Assembly: GCF_002343915.1 (NCBI RefSeq)
Contig: NZ_NETK01000001.1
Coordinates: 3,358,001 to 3,422,000 of the forward strand
Direction of reading: 5' to 3'
DNA from: Nannocystis exedens
GTDB taxonomy: Bacteria > Myxococcota_A > Polyangia > Nannocystales > Nannocystaceae
Length of the DNA stretch: 64,000 nt
The notes beneath the pieces were generated by a model. The model did not search any database. It worked only from the letters and a program-made list of their open reading frames with translations, and had not been told where the DNA came from. Below, in pieces: positions 8,886 through 17,794 of the stretch. Numbering within the stretch: position 1 is the stretch's first letter; each line of letters begins with the position of its first letter. The translations under genes were made by a program, and so were the position numbers.

Positions 8886-9590
8886 TCATTCGCCGCGCGG
8901 GCCGCGGTGCTTGTCGCCGTGGTGGGCCTGCTTGAACGCGACCAGCTCCTCGCGGCTCAGCTTGCCGTCGCTGTTGTTGTCGGCCTCGGCGAACTTCTCG
9001 GCCAGCTTGTGATGCCCGGCCACCTCGTCGGCCGTCAGCGCGTTGTCGCTGTTCACGTCGAGCTTGGCCATCATCATCGCCGCGCGCTCGGCCGGGTCCT
9101 TGGGCCCGCCGCCGTGCTTGCCGCGGCCCTTCAGCGCCTTCAGTTCATCGCGGCTGAGCTTGCCGTCGCTGTCGGCGTCGGCCTCGGCGAACTTCTCGGC
9201 CAGCGGGCCCGCGGTGACCTCGTCGCGGGACAGCGCGCCGTCGCTGTTGGCGTCGAACTTGGCCAGCAGCTTGTTCGCGCGCTCCTCCGGGTCCTTGTGC
9301 CCGCCGCGGCCGCGGTGGCCCTTGATCGCCTTGAGCTCCTCGCGGGTCAGCTTGCCGTCGCCGTCGGCGTCGAGCTCGGCGAACTTGGCCTCGAAGCGGT
9401 GGCCCTTGACCTCCTCGCGGGAGAGCGCGCCGTCGCCATCGGCGTCGAACTTGGCCATGAAGCCGCCCTTGTGGTGCCCGCCTTCGACCGCCGCGAGCTC
9501 CTGCTCGGCGGGCTCCTCGGTCTCCTCCTTGTCGCAGGCGACGAACAGGAGGGAAAGGGACAGGAAGGCGGCCTTGGTGATGCGTGTCAT
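8886..9590 (-). CDS. EF-hand lipoprotein with six calcium loops
   Basis: The 234-residue protein has a lipoprotein signal ('SLLFVAC', Cys at about 19), an acidic spacer, and six EF-hand loops such as DADGDGALSREE, DADGDGKLTREE, DANSDGALSRDE and DADSDGKLSRDE, paired and separated by His/Gly-rich linkers. The fifth loop (DVNSDNALTADE) has Asn in place of the glycine, so it may bind calcium weakly. The protein should sit in the periplasm or on the outer membrane and bind several Ca2+ ions; a role in calcium sensing or surface structure is a guess. A GAGGAG ribosome site precedes the ATG at 9590, unlike the leaderless genes. Confidence 0.9.
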   Translation of the reverse strand: MTRITKAAFLSLSLLFVACDKEETEEPAEQELAAVEGGHHKGGFMAKFDADGDGALSREEVKGHRFEAKFAELDADGDGKLTREELKAIKGHRGRGGHKDPEERANKLLAKFDANSDGALSRDEVTAGPLAEKFAEADADSDGKLSRDELKALKGRGKHGGGPKDPAERAAMMMAKLDVNSDNALTADEVAGHHKLAEKFAEADNNSDGKLSREELVAFKQAHHGDKHRGPRGE

Positions 9591-10063
9591 GGTGTGTCTC
9601 CTCGTGCCGGGGGCGGCCATCGCCGCGCGGGTCAGGACCCCGGCTCGCATGTTGGTATTCGTCGCCCCCCGACCCCGTGCACGCCGGATTACCGTCGCTT
9701 TACAGTCGCCCCCGGCCGCCCCGCCGGCGAGGCCCGCAACACCCCTCCGGGGCCCGTTCCAGGGCGATTGCGCGGCTTCGAGCAGGGCTCCCGGTTACGT
9801 TCCGCCAACATTCCCGCAGCCCCGCGGCCCCGCATGCCGAGCCACCTGCGGCGCTCGTGCTCCGCGCCTGCAGAGGCTGCCGGGCCCGGGGCACGCCGCT
9901 GCGCGCCTGGACGCCGGTCGCCTCGCTCGAGGCGTGTCCCGGCAGCCAGCAGGGTATCGGCTCAGCGTGAAGGCAGAAGGGAGAGGCGGCCACGGCCTCG
10001 GGGATGGGCAGCTCGGGCGGGCCAGGCCGCGCCGGACTCGGCGCAGCCTCCAAGGCTTCGAGG
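9591..10063. other. Intergenic, no gene seen
   Basis: This 473-bp gap separates the EF-hand gene start from the O-methyltransferase stop, both on the minus strand. I see the promoter side of the EF-hand gene and no coding sequence, RNA or clear repeat. Confidence 0.5.
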
Positions 10064-10771
10064 TTACACGCGGACCGAGAATTCGGTGCCGTCGGCGAGG
10101 TGGAGCGTCGACGAGCGGAAGCCGTTGGCGGGGTCTTGCATGTACGCGACGTACGGCGCGAGGTCCCGCTTGAACGTGAAGATGTTGTCCCCGATGACCA
10201 CGCCGCCGGGACGGACCTGCGGGCCGAGCATGCGGATGACCGGCAGGTACAGGTCCTTCCAGCCGTCGAGCAGCACCATGTCGATCGTGCCCAGCGGCCC
10301 CTGCAGCGTCTGCAGCGCGTCGCCCTCGCGGATCTCCGCGAACGCCTCGAGCCCGGCCTCCCGGAGGTTCGCGCGCGCCTGCGCGACCTTCTCGGGCACG
10401 AGCTCGGTGCCGATCACGAGCCCTCCGCCGTTGTCCCGCACCGCCGCGGCGAAGTAGATCGTCGAGATCCCGAACGACGTGCCGAACTCCACGATCCTGC
10501 GGGCGCCGAGCGCTCGCGCGACGAGGTAGCACATCGCGCCCTGCTCGGGCGACAGCGGCAAATACAGGTCCTTGGCGAGCTCGGACATCTCCGCCGCGCT
10601 CGCGCGCCGCCGCAACAGCGAGCCGCGCAGCAGCGCCGGCACGAAGCGACGGACGATCTGCAGCCGCTGCCCGGCCGCCGCGCCGTGCAGGCGCTGCAGC
10701 ACGGCCTGCACGCGAAAATCGCCGATCACGGCGCCGGGTGGATTGTGTTCGGGCGAGAACGGGAGCTTCAT
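10064..10771 (-). CDS. CCoAOMT-like O-methyltransferase
   Basis: The 235-residue protein is a class I SAM methyltransferase of O-methyltransferase family 3. It shows 'LSPEQGAMCYLVARALGARRIVEFGTSFGIST' order (compare 'VEIGTFTGYSA'), then 'VIGTELVPEKVAQARANL' for the ribose-binding acid, 'IDMVLLDGWKDLYLPVI' with metal-binding Asp, and 'PGGVVIGDNIFTF' with the last Asp-Asn pair. Such enzymes methylate catechol-like hydroxyls using Mg2+. An N-terminal extension of about 60 basic residues is unassigned. The gene is monocistronic. Substrate unknown. Confidence 0.85.
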   Translation of the reverse strand: MKLPFSPEHNPPGAVIGDFRVQAVLQRLHGAAAGQRLQIVRRFVPALLRGSLLRRRASAAEMSELAKDLYLPLSPEQGAMCYLVARALGARRIVEFGTSFGISTIYFAAAVRDNGGGLVIGTELVPEKVAQARANLREAGLEAFAEIREGDALQTLQGPLGTIDMVLLDGWKDLYLPVIRMLGPQVRPGGVVIGDNIFTFKRDLAPYVAYMQDPANGFRSSTLHLADGTEFSVRV

Positions 10772-11154
10772 GGCGCGAAGGTCAGCACAGCCGCGCCTCG
10801 CTGTCGAGCGACGCGACGTCGCAGTGCGTGCCCGGCTCTCGGGACGATCGGTGCGAGCGCCGAGGAATACCCCCCGCGAATCGCCTGCTCCGGCTCACTC
10901 GATTCGCAATCGACACGGACATTGCGGTGACGCGTCTTGCGAGTGCAGGGCGTCTGTTTCTACATCGACGGCAACAAACCACGAGCGGACGTCGATTCGC
11001 CGGGCCCGCGGAACCTCGGGTGCGGCATGCACGGCCACGCGCACGACCTCGACGGCGGGCTCGACCCCCCGGAAATCCGGCAAGACACCTTCACGCAGCG
11101 CGACGGGCGGCAATCGCCCGCCTCGCCGCGCGCGTCATCGACGGCGATGCCGGC
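10772..11154. other. Intergenic, at most one doubtful small ORF
   Basis: A 383-bp gap between two minus-strand genes. A 72-residue minus-strand frame at 10895-11113 ('PPVALREGVLPDFRGVEPAV' start) has a natural composition but no ribosome site or known family; I do not call it a gene. No repeat element is present. Confidence 0.4.
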
Positions 11155-11739
11155 TCAGCGCCCGCGGAGGTTGCCGGCGACGAAGTCCCAGTTGACCAGG
11201 TGGTCGAGGAACGTGTCGATGTACTTCGGCCGCGCGTTGCGGTAGTCGATGTAATAGGCGTGCTCCCACACGTCGATGGTCAGCAGCGCCGTCTGGCCGT
11301 GCTTGAGCGGCAGGTCGGCGTTGCCGGTCTTGGTGACCGCGAGCTTGCCGTTCTGGACCACCAGCCAGGCCCAGCCCGAGCCGAACTGCGTCGTCGCGGC
11401 GTTGGCGAACTCCTCGCGGAAGCGCTCGAACGAGCCGAAGTCGCGCGCGATCGCCTCGGCCAGCTCGCCCGTCGGGCGCCCGCCGCCGTTCGGCCGCATG
11501 CTGTGCCAGTAGAACGTGTGGTTCCAGACCTGCGCCGCGTTGTTGAACACCCCGCCGTCGCTGCGCAGGATGATCTCTTCGAGCGACAGCTCGGCCTCGG
11601 GCTTGCCGTCGAGCAGCTTGTTCAGGTTGTTGACGTACGCGGCGTGGTGCTTGCCGTGGTGGTACTCCAGCGTCTCGGCGCTGATGTGGGGGGCGAGCGC
11701 GTCCTTGGCGTAGGGCAGTTCGGGGAGGGTGAACGGCAT
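11155..11739 (-). CDS. sodB: Superoxide dismutase, iron type
   Basis: The 194-residue protein is a complete Fe/Mn superoxide dismutase: N-terminal hairpin 'HISAETLEYHHGKHHAAYV' with the first His ligand, 'NNAAQVWNHTFYWHSM' with the second, and C-terminal 'LLTIDVWEHAYYIDYRN' with Asp and His. Gln in 'NNAAQ' and Gly at 'FGSGWAWL' favour the iron form. It dismutates superoxide in the cytoplasm. The ATG at 11739 has a good ribosome site (GAGGA). Upstream lie paired ATTGGCAG repeats that may be an operator. Confidence 0.95.
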   Translation of the reverse strand: MPFTLPELPYAKDALAPHISAETLEYHHGKHHAAYVNNLNKLLDGKPEAELSLEEIILRSDGGVFNNAAQVWNHTFYWHSMRPNGGGRPTGELAEAIARDFGSFERFREEFANAATTQFGSGWAWLVVQNGKLAVTKTGNADLPLKHGQTALLTIDVWEHAYYIDYRNARPKYIDTFLDHLVNWDFVAGNLRGR

Positions 11740-11849
11740 CGGCAGATCCTCGGGGGTGGGGTACACGAGGCCCGTGGGTGACGGGCCCGGTCCTGGTTCG
11801 CCGTTGCATTAGCAGAGCCCCGGGCCGGCGGCGGCGATCGGGTTATCCC

Positions 11850-11876
11850 ATTGGCAGAATGTCAATGTATTGGCAG
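11850..11876. promoter_or_regulatory. Paired ATTGGCAG direct repeat upstream of sodB
   Basis: ATTGGCAG occurs at 11850-11857 and again at 11869-11876, 19 bp apart start to start, close to two helix turns. Between them on the minus strand lies TTGACA, a perfect -35 hexamer pointing to sodB, though a well-spaced -10 is not evident. It may be an operator. The rest of the 11740-12159 divergent gap has no gene. Confidence 0.4.
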
Positions 11877-12159
11877 CGGGCGTCGCGCGCCGATTTCCCG
11901 CGGATGTCCGCCGTAAATCGGGCTCATTCATGCGGTCGCATCAATCTCGGCCGCGTCTCGCCGCATCGATATGCGATCTGCCAGCAATGCGCCGGCTTCC
12001 GGCTTCGGCCGCGCGAACTGGCGCCTGCCTCGCTTTCCCCGCGCGAGCGCGAGCGCCGCTCCGCCCGCGCCGCGCGCGCACGCCCGTCCCGGGCGTTCCT
12101 GCGCGCTTCCCCGCGCCCCTCGGCGCCTGTGTTTTCGCGTACCTTCGACTGGCGTCACC

Positions 12160-13785
12160 ATGTCTGTTCCGACCGCCGCCACCACTGCTTCCGACATTCA
12201 GCGCGAGGAGGACGGACGGAGGTTGCTCGCCGCCGTGAGGGAGCGCTTCGCGGCCGCGACGGCGGCGGGCCGCGTGCCGCTGTTCCTCAGCTCGGCCGGC
12301 GAGCTGTGGGCCACCTTCCTCGCGGCCGTCCCGGAGCACCTGCGACAGTGGCACGATTGCGCCGCCTGTCGCCGGTTCTTCGAGCGGTACGGCGGGCTCG
12401 TGCGGGTCGGCGACGACGGCGAGCTCGTCTCGGTGCTGTGGGATCCGTCGAGCGTGCCTCCGCCTTACGTCGCGGCCGTCACGGCGCTCGCGCAGGCCGT
12501 CACGCGCGCGCCGATCGAGGGCGTGTTCCTGTCGTCGCGGCCGCAATGGGGCCAGCCGCGCACCGGCGATTGGTGGCACCTCTCGCTCGAGCCGGCGGCG
12601 GCGCAGCTCTACCCCGAATCGCCGGTGCGCACCGCCTCGCAGGCGGCCGCCGAGCGACGCGTCGACCGCGACACCCTCCTGCGCGGCCTCGCCGAGTTCC
12701 CGCTCGAGCTGGTGCGGCACGCCCACGCGCTCCTCACCACCGACAAGCTCTACCGCTCCGAGGTGTGCATCAGCGTCGCCGCGTGGTTGCTCGCGCTGCA
12801 CGAGCGGCTGGCGGCCACCGCCAACCAGCGCGCGCGCGACAACCTCGTGTGGCAGGCCGTCGCGAGCGCGCCCGTCGGGTTCGCGCGGGTGCGCAGCACG
12901 ATGATCGGCACCCTGCTCGAGGACCTCGCCGCGGGGCTGTCGTTCGACGCGGTCAAGGCCCGCTTCGACGCCAAGATGCACCCGCTCGCCTATCAGCGGC
13001 CGACGGCCGCGCCGAGCGCCGGCAACATCGCGCGCGCCGAGGAGATCGTCGCCAAGCTCAGGGCGGCGGGCTCGCTCGAGCGGCGGTTCGCGCGCCTGTC
13101 CGACATCGTCCCGCTGTGGGTGCCGGCGCCGGCGCCGGAGAAGCCCGCGCGCGAGGAGCGGGGCGTCTTCTCGCACCTGCGCGAGCGGGCCTCCGCGACC
13201 ACGTGGCACGACGTCCCGCCGACCGTGATGACGTGGGACAAGTTCTCGCGCACCGTCCTGCCGACCGCCGAGGGGCTCGAGTTCCTGGTCCCCGACCGGC
13301 CCGATTCGTACCTCGGGCTGGTGACCGCCAAGAACCCCGACGCGCCGCCGATCGTGCAGTGGGACCGCGAGGGCGCGCGCAATCCGGTCACCTGGTACCT
13401 CTACGTCAACGGCTCCGCGCCGGCGCGGTGGAACCTCAAGCCCGGGCAGTTCCACCCGGTCACGGCCGTCACCTACCAGCCGTCGATGTGGGGCGACGCG
13501 GCCAAGTTCCCGCATCATGGCCAAAAGGTCATCTTCATCCTCAAGGGCGCGAAGGACCTCGAATACAGCGGCGGCGCCGGCTTTTTCCCTTCGTTCCTCA
13601 AGAGCGAGTACCACGAGATCCGCAGCACCCTCGAGGCTTACGCCAAGAGCGCCGTCGTCGAGGGCAAGGACGACGCCGAGGCGTGCGGGATCTGCCTGCA
13701 GAAGGGCACCACCTGGGACTACACCTTCCGCGTCGCCGGCAAGGGCGGCGTGCGCCTCGTCTACAAGCTCGACCGCTGGGACTGA
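12160..13785 (+). CDS. Uncharacterised 541-residue protein
   Basis: I do not recognise a family. The protein has no signal peptide or membrane segment. Visible features: a CAAC pair in 'HDCAACRRFFERYG' (about residues 66-80), a Trp-rich segment 'GDWWHLSLEP', a long helical middle, and a C-terminal part with 'NPVTWYLYVNGSAP', 'FHPVTAVTYQPSMW' and a second CxxC, 'EACGICLQKGTTWDY'. The two Cys pairs could bind zinc. Codon use is ordinary for the window and the reading frame is clean, so it is surely a gene. It is monocistronic, divergent from sodB, with the start ATG placed at the first residue before 'SVPTAATTASDI'. Confidence 0.85.
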   Translation: MSVPTAATTASDIQREEDGRRLLAAVRERFAAATAAGRVPLFLSSAGELWATFLAAVPEHLRQWHDCAACRRFFERYGGLVRVGDDGELVSVLWDPSSVPPPYVAAVTALAQAVTRAPIEGVFLSSRPQWGQPRTGDWWHLSLEPAAAQLYPESPVRTASQAAAERRVDRDTLLRGLAEFPLELVRHAHALLTTDKLYRSEVCISVAAWLLALHERLAATANQRARDNLVWQAVASAPVGFARVRSTMIGTLLEDLAAGLSFDAVKARFDAKMHPLAYQRPTAAPSAGNIARAEEIVAKLRAAGSLERRFARLSDIVPLWVPAPAPEKPAREERGVFSHLRERASATTWHDVPPTVMTWDKFSRTVLPTAEGLEFLVPDRPDSYLGLVTAKNPDAPPIVQWDREGARNPVTWYLYVNGSAPARWNLKPGQFHPVTAVTYQPSMWGDAAKFPHHGQKVIFILKGAKDLEYSGGAGFFPSFLKSEYHEIRSTLEAYAKSAVVEGKDDAEACGICLQKGTTWDYTFRVAGKGGVRLVYKLDRWD

Positions 13786-13840
13786 CGCGCCGCGAGAAGC
13801 GCGCAAAGCCGCCGTGGTGGCATACGGGAGCCTCGTCGAG

Positions 13841-13846
13841 TAGGGT
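13841..13846 (+). promoter_or_regulatory. TAGGGT -10 box before the 13856 gene
   Basis: TAGGGT ends 9 bases before the ATG. The GAGGT between box and ATG could serve as a ribosome site if transcription starts further upstream. Confidence 0.4.
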
Positions 13847-13855
13847 GAGGTCTGC

Positions 13856-14896
13856 ATGCGCACCCTGGCTCTGGGCGCCGCGATCCTGTGCGGCGCCGCC
13901 TGCATCCCCTTCGAGCCCTATTGGTGGATTCAGGACGCGAGGTTGCTCGGCACGCGCATGACCGTCGTCGAGCCCGGCGGCTATTCGACGCTGCTCGCGG
14001 TGCCGCCCGGCCAGCAGCGCGCCTCGGCCTTGCCGCTCGACACCGTCGAGGTCGAGTGGATGGTCGCCGCCGCCGAGGACACCGAGGTGCAGCCGCCGAT
14101 CTGGCTGGCATGCACCCGCCCGGGCTGCATCGAGGCGTTCTACAACCGCGGCCACGGGCTCCTCGACTGCCCGCAGCCGCTGCCGTTCGACGTCCCGTGG
14201 GCCTGCCGGCTCGGCGAGGGCCACAAGATCCGCTTCGGCTTCGGCGGCGCCTTCACCCTCAATCTCGGCTACCAGTTCGCCGGCCTGTCGCTGCTGGCGA
14301 TCGGCAGCCGCACCGCCGACGTCCCGTCCGCCACCTGCCTCGAGCGCTACCGCACCAGCCCGCACGCCGGCCTCGAGCAGTGCCTCATCGGCCGCGACAT
14401 CCACGTGCCCGGGCCGCTGTGGGCCGTGTTGCCGTTCGCCCCGGAGCTCGGCGAGCTGCCGCTCGAGTTCGTCCTCCAGGCGCCCGACACCCACCCCGAC
14501 ATCATCGGCTTCCGCGTGTCGCGCGAGCGGGACGCCGAGCGGATCGAGGTCCTCGCCGAGCCCGAGGACACCGTGTTCGTCGAGCCGGGCGAGCGCGTCA
14601 TCGTCCTGCCGCTGCTCGTCGCCGGCGGCGCGCAGGACTACGTCGACCTCATCGACCCCGACGCCGACGGCCCCGAGCCGCCGGACCTGAGGCACGGCCG
14701 CGAGGAGGTCCGCTTCGAGGTCCATCTCACCGCGATCGTCGATCAGTTCGACGCGCCCAGCCGCTGGGACCCCGCGGCCGACATCGAGTGGGTCGTGTCC
14801 GACCACCCCGAGCCGATGACGATGTACGTCCTGGCCCGTGACGATCGCGCCGGCGTGGGCCTGGCCCGCCTGCACTTCGCCGGCAAGAGCCCATGA
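13856..14896 (+). CDS. Uncharacterised lipoprotein paired with a TonB-type receptor
   Basis: The 346-residue protein starts with a short signal and lipobox ('ILCGAACIPF', Cys16). The body looks beta-rich, with several Cys that probably form disulfides ('WLACTRPGC', 'LLDCPQPL', 'WACRLGEG', 'SATCLERY', 'EQCLIG'). No family recognised. Its stop overlaps the start of the TonB-dependent-receptor-like gene (ATGA), so the two are coupled. A surface-exposed substrate-binding lipoprotein that works with the receptor, as SusD works with SusC, is a fair inference from context but not from sequence. It has TAGGGT-type promoter spacing upstream. Confidence 0.8.
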   Translation: MRTLALGAAILCGAACIPFEPYWWIQDARLLGTRMTVVEPGGYSTLLAVPPGQQRASALPLDTVEVEWMVAAAEDTEVQPPIWLACTRPGCIEAFYNRGHGLLDCPQPLPFDVPWACRLGEGHKIRFGFGGAFTLNLGYQFAGLSLLAIGSRTADVPSATCLERYRTSPHAGLEQCLIGRDIHVPGPLWAVLPFAPELGELPLEFVLQAPDTHPDIIGFRVSRERDAERIEVLAEPEDTVFVEPGERVIVLPLLVAGGAQDYVDLIDPDADGPEPPDLRHGREEVRFEVHLTAIVDQFDAPSRWDPAADIEWVVSDHPEPMTMYVLARDDRAGVGLARLHFAGKSP

Positions 14897-17229
14897 TCGC
14901 GGCGATCCTCCTCGTCGTCCTCGCCGCCGCTCCGGCGGCGCCGAAGGCCGCGCCCGCGGCCGGCGAGCGCGCCGCGCGGGCGACCGTCCAGGGCAGCTTG
15001 CGCAGCGCCGGCGAGCGCACCCCCGTCGCCGGCGCCAAGGTCTTCGCCACCGCCCGCCGCGGGCCGGCGTGGACGCGCGAGGCCGTGTCGGGCGAGGACG
15101 GCCGGTTCATCCTCACCGACCTGCCGGCGCAGGACTTCATCCTCACGGTCGTCGCCGCCGAGCATCAGCGCCTCGAGCAGCCGACCACCGCCCCCTTCTG
15201 GCGCCGGCGCAAGCCGCCGGTGATCTACCTGCAACCCGTGGGCACCGGCAGCTATCGCACGATCGTCCAGCAGGAGCGGACCGTGCGGCCGAGCCCGTAC
15301 AGCGCCCGCCTCGCGCCCGACGAGATCCAGGGCTTGCCGGGCAGCCAGGGCGACCCGCTGCGCGCGCTGCAGAACCTGCCCGGAGTGGCGCGCGCCCCCG
15401 GCGGCCTCGGCCTGCTCGTGCTGCGCGGCGCGACCCCCAATCAATCGCAGGTGTTCTTCGGCGAGCACCCGCTGCCGCGCGCCTTCCACGTGCCCGGCCT
15501 CGCCAGCGTGGTCCAGACCGGCGTCCTGCAGGACCTGCAGTACATCCCCGGCAGCTTCTCCAGCCATTACGGCAACGCCGTCGCCGGCGTGGTCACCATG
15601 ACCCCGCGGGTCGGCCGGCGCGACGGCCTGCACGGCCACGCCAAGCTCGACATCACCTCGGTCGGCGGCCTGGTCGAGGGCCCGCTCGGCAAGGGCTCGT
15701 TCCTGATGGCGGCCCAGCGCGGCTACCTCGACCTCGTGCTCCGGGCCCTGCCCTCGGACGTCCGCGGCGACGAGTTCATCCGCCCGCGCTACCACGATTA
15801 TCAGCTGATCTTCGACCACCCGGTCGGGCGCGGCGGCAGCCTCACCGCGCGGATCCTCGGCGCCACCGACGACATCCGCTACCCCGACTCGAACTACAGC
15901 CCCGGCTCGAACTTCGCCCTGCGCGCCGGCTTTCACCGCTTCGACCTCAGCTACCGCAAGCGCCACGGCACCTGGGACTTCTTGCTCGCGCCGGCGATGC
16001 GGCTCGACCGCACCGTGTTCGAGACGAGCGAGCTGTACCGCCGGCGCAGCGACGTCGTCGGCCTGCTGCGCGCCGAGCTGACCGCCCGCCCGTCGCGGCG
16101 GTTCCTGCTGACGCTCGGCCTCGACACGCAGGTCGATCGCTACACCACCCGCACGCACGTCGAGCCGTCGCAGTGGGCGCCGCCGGACTCCGAGAACTAC
16201 GACACCAGCGACCGCGGGGTCGTGTCGACCACCGGCGTGTACGTGTCGTCGCAGATCGGCGGCGGCCGCTTCACCCTGTTCCCGGGCCTGCGCGTCAACC
16301 TGTTCACCGGCAAGGAGAACGCCGCGTTCGCGGTCGACCCGCGCGTGCTGGCCCGCGTCGTCGCCCACGACCGCGTGACCCTGCAGTTCGGCGCCGGCCT
16401 CTACTCGCAGGCCAGCCAGCGCAAGTACGAGGAGACCTCGGGCTTCATCTCCAACTCGGAGAACCCCTACGGCGGCACCACCTCGATCGCCGGCTACAGC
16501 CCGCTGGTCCTGCCCGGCGCGCTGCGCTACCTCGACGCGCGGCTCGAGTTCGACCCCCACGGCCGCGTCGGCGCCGCCCGGGCCTCCCAGCTCAGCGCCA
16601 ACCTCCACGTCGACATCACCAGCACCCTCGGCTTCGACGGCACCGTCTTCTACCGCCACGTGCGCGACAACCTGCCGCGCCCGGCGGGCAGCGGGATGGT
16701 GCCCGACATCGTCACCGAGACCTACGGCGTCGAGGCGATGCTGCGCCACGACCTGACGGCCCGCCTGTTCGGCTGGGTCGCCTACACCTTCATGAACTCG
16801 AAGCTCGGCTTCGCCACGTGGAAGACGCCGCGGCCCGACCTGCCGGCCGACTTCGACCAGCGGCACAACCTCGTGCTGCTGCTCGGCTACAAGCTGCCGC
16901 GGCGGTGGACGATCGCCGGCCGCTTCCGCGTCGTCACGGGCCTGCCGTACACGCCGCGGATCGGGGCGCAGATCGAAGAGGGCATCGGCATCCGCCCGCT
17001 CGACGGGCCGTTCAACAGCGCCCGCCTGCCGGTGTTCCACCAGCTCGACATCCGCGTCGATCGCACCTGGGTCTACAAGCGGGCGATGGTGGCGGCGTAC
17101 CTCGACGTGCAGAACCTGTACAACCGCCAGAACCCCGAGGGCGTGCTCTACAACTACGACTTCTCCGACCAGCGCGCGGTCATCGGCGTGCCGATCTTGC
17201 CGGTCCTCGGCGTGCGCGTGACGTACTGA
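14893..17229 (+). CDS. TonB-dependent-receptor-like outer-membrane protein with carboxypeptidase-like N-domain
   Basis: The 778-residue protein has a signal peptide, a carboxypeptidase-regulatory-like Ig domain (about residues 30-110, 'GSLRSAGERTPVAGAKVFATA'), a plug-like part ('LPGSQGDPLRALQNLPGV', 'LVLRGATPNQSQVFFGEHPL', 'YGNAVAGVVTM') and a long barrel of alternating aromatic strands ending in Tyr. A clear TonB box is not seen. It should form an outer-membrane barrel; the ligand is unknown. It overlaps the stop of the upstream lipoprotein gene, with which it likely forms a complex. No energising TonB/ExbBD genes are in the window. Confidence 0.85.
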   Translation: MIAAILLVVLAAAPAAPKAAPAAGERAARATVQGSLRSAGERTPVAGAKVFATARRGPAWTREAVSGEDGRFILTDLPAQDFILTVVAAEHQRLEQPTTAPFWRRRKPPVIYLQPVGTGSYRTIVQQERTVRPSPYSARLAPDEIQGLPGSQGDPLRALQNLPGVARAPGGLGLLVLRGATPNQSQVFFGEHPLPRAFHVPGLASVVQTGVLQDLQYIPGSFSSHYGNAVAGVVTMTPRVGRRDGLHGHAKLDITSVGGLVEGPLGKGSFLMAAQRGYLDLVLRALPSDVRGDEFIRPRYHDYQLIFDHPVGRGGSLTARILGATDDIRYPDSNYSPGSNFALRAGFHRFDLSYRKRHGTWDFLLAPAMRLDRTVFETSELYRRRSDVVGLLRAELTARPSRRFLLTLGLDTQVDRYTTRTHVEPSQWAPPDSENYDTSDRGVVSTTGVYVSSQIGGGRFTLFPGLRVNLFTGKENAAFAVDPRVLARVVAHDRVTLQFGAGLYSQASQRKYEETSGFISNSENPYGGTTSIAGYSPLVLPGALRYLDARLEFDPHGRVGAARASQLSANLHVDITSTLGFDGTVFYRHVRDNLPRPAGSGMVPDIVTETYGVEAMLRHDLTARLFGWVAYTFMNSKLGFATWKTPRPDLPADFDQRHNLVLLLGYKLPRRWTIAGRFRVVTGLPYTPRIGAQIEEGIGIRPLDGPFNSARLPVFHQLDIRVDRTWVYKRAMVAAYLDVQNLYNRQNPEGVLYNYDFSDQRAVIGVPILPVLGVRVTY

Positions 17230-17345
17230 GGCGAGGACCCGCCAGCGAGCTCGTCCGCGCCGCGCGGACGGAACCGGCGGATCGCAGCGCGATCCGCCGT
17301 GTCGCGGTCCCGTGACTCGGGCGTGGCACGCTCGTGACGCGGCGC

Positions 17346-17351
17346 TAAGCT
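17346..17351 (+). promoter_or_regulatory. TAAGCT -10 box of the DUF202 gene
   Basis: TAAGCT ends 9 bases before the ATG at 17361, consistent with a very short or absent leader. Confidence 0.45.
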
Positions 17352-17360
17352 CCCCGCGCC

Positions 17361-17738
17361 ATGCCCGACGACAAGGTCCAGCCTGCGCTGCTGCAGGCCC
17401 GCCTCGCCAACGAGCGCACGCTGCTCGCGTGGCTGCGCACCGCGGTCGCGCTGATGGGCTTCGGCCTGATGGTCGCGCGGCTCGGCGTGTTCCTCGACAC
17501 CCTCGGCCGGGCCACCCACGACCAGGTCCGCGCCGCCGGCCAGTCGCGCTGGACCGGCGCCGCCCTGCTGATCACCGGCAGCATCGTCGCCATCATCGGC
17601 TACCACCGCGTCCGCGCCTACGCCAAGGTCATCGACCCGCAGCGCGGCCCGCCCGGCGACCGCGGCCTCGACCTCACCGCCGGGCTCGTGATCCTCCTCG
17701 GCGCCGGCCTGGCCACCTTCGTCGTCGCCATGTACTGA
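17361..17738 (+). CDS. DUF202 (YidH-type) inner-membrane protein
   Basis: The 125-residue protein shows the DUF202 signature 'LLQARLANERTLLAWLRTAVALMGFG' and three predicted membrane segments (about residues 24-45, 68-88 and 103-124). Function of the family is not established. It is monocistronic. Its TGA stop lies in the first base of a long perfect palindrome that separates it from ftsA. Confidence 0.9.
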   Translation: MPDDKVQPALLQARLANERTLLAWLRTAVALMGFGLMVARLGVFLDTLGRATHDQVRAAGQSRWTGAALLITGSIVAIIGYHRVRAYAKVIDPQRGPPGDRGLDLTAGLVILLGAGLATFVVAMY

Positions 17739-17794
17739 AGGGCATGTCCCCGGGGACATGCCCTTCTGCGCATGCTCCTTCGAGCATGCCTTTT
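17738..17794. terminator. 28-bp perfect palindrome plus hairpin between DUF202 gene and ftsA
   Basis: Positions 17738-17751 and 17752-17765 form an uninterrupted 28-bp palindrome built from the CATGTCC/GGACATG halves. It is followed by an 8-bp stem (17770-17777 with 17782-17789, loop CTTC) and then CTTTT. The second hairpin and T-run look like a terminator for the plus-strand gene. The last bases double as the ftsA stop codon. This is one of the clearest element copies in the window. Confidence 0.75.

Noticed and set aside
10937..11245. Plus-strand 102-residue frame
   Set aside because: Overlaps the end of sodB antisense and has no signal of its own.
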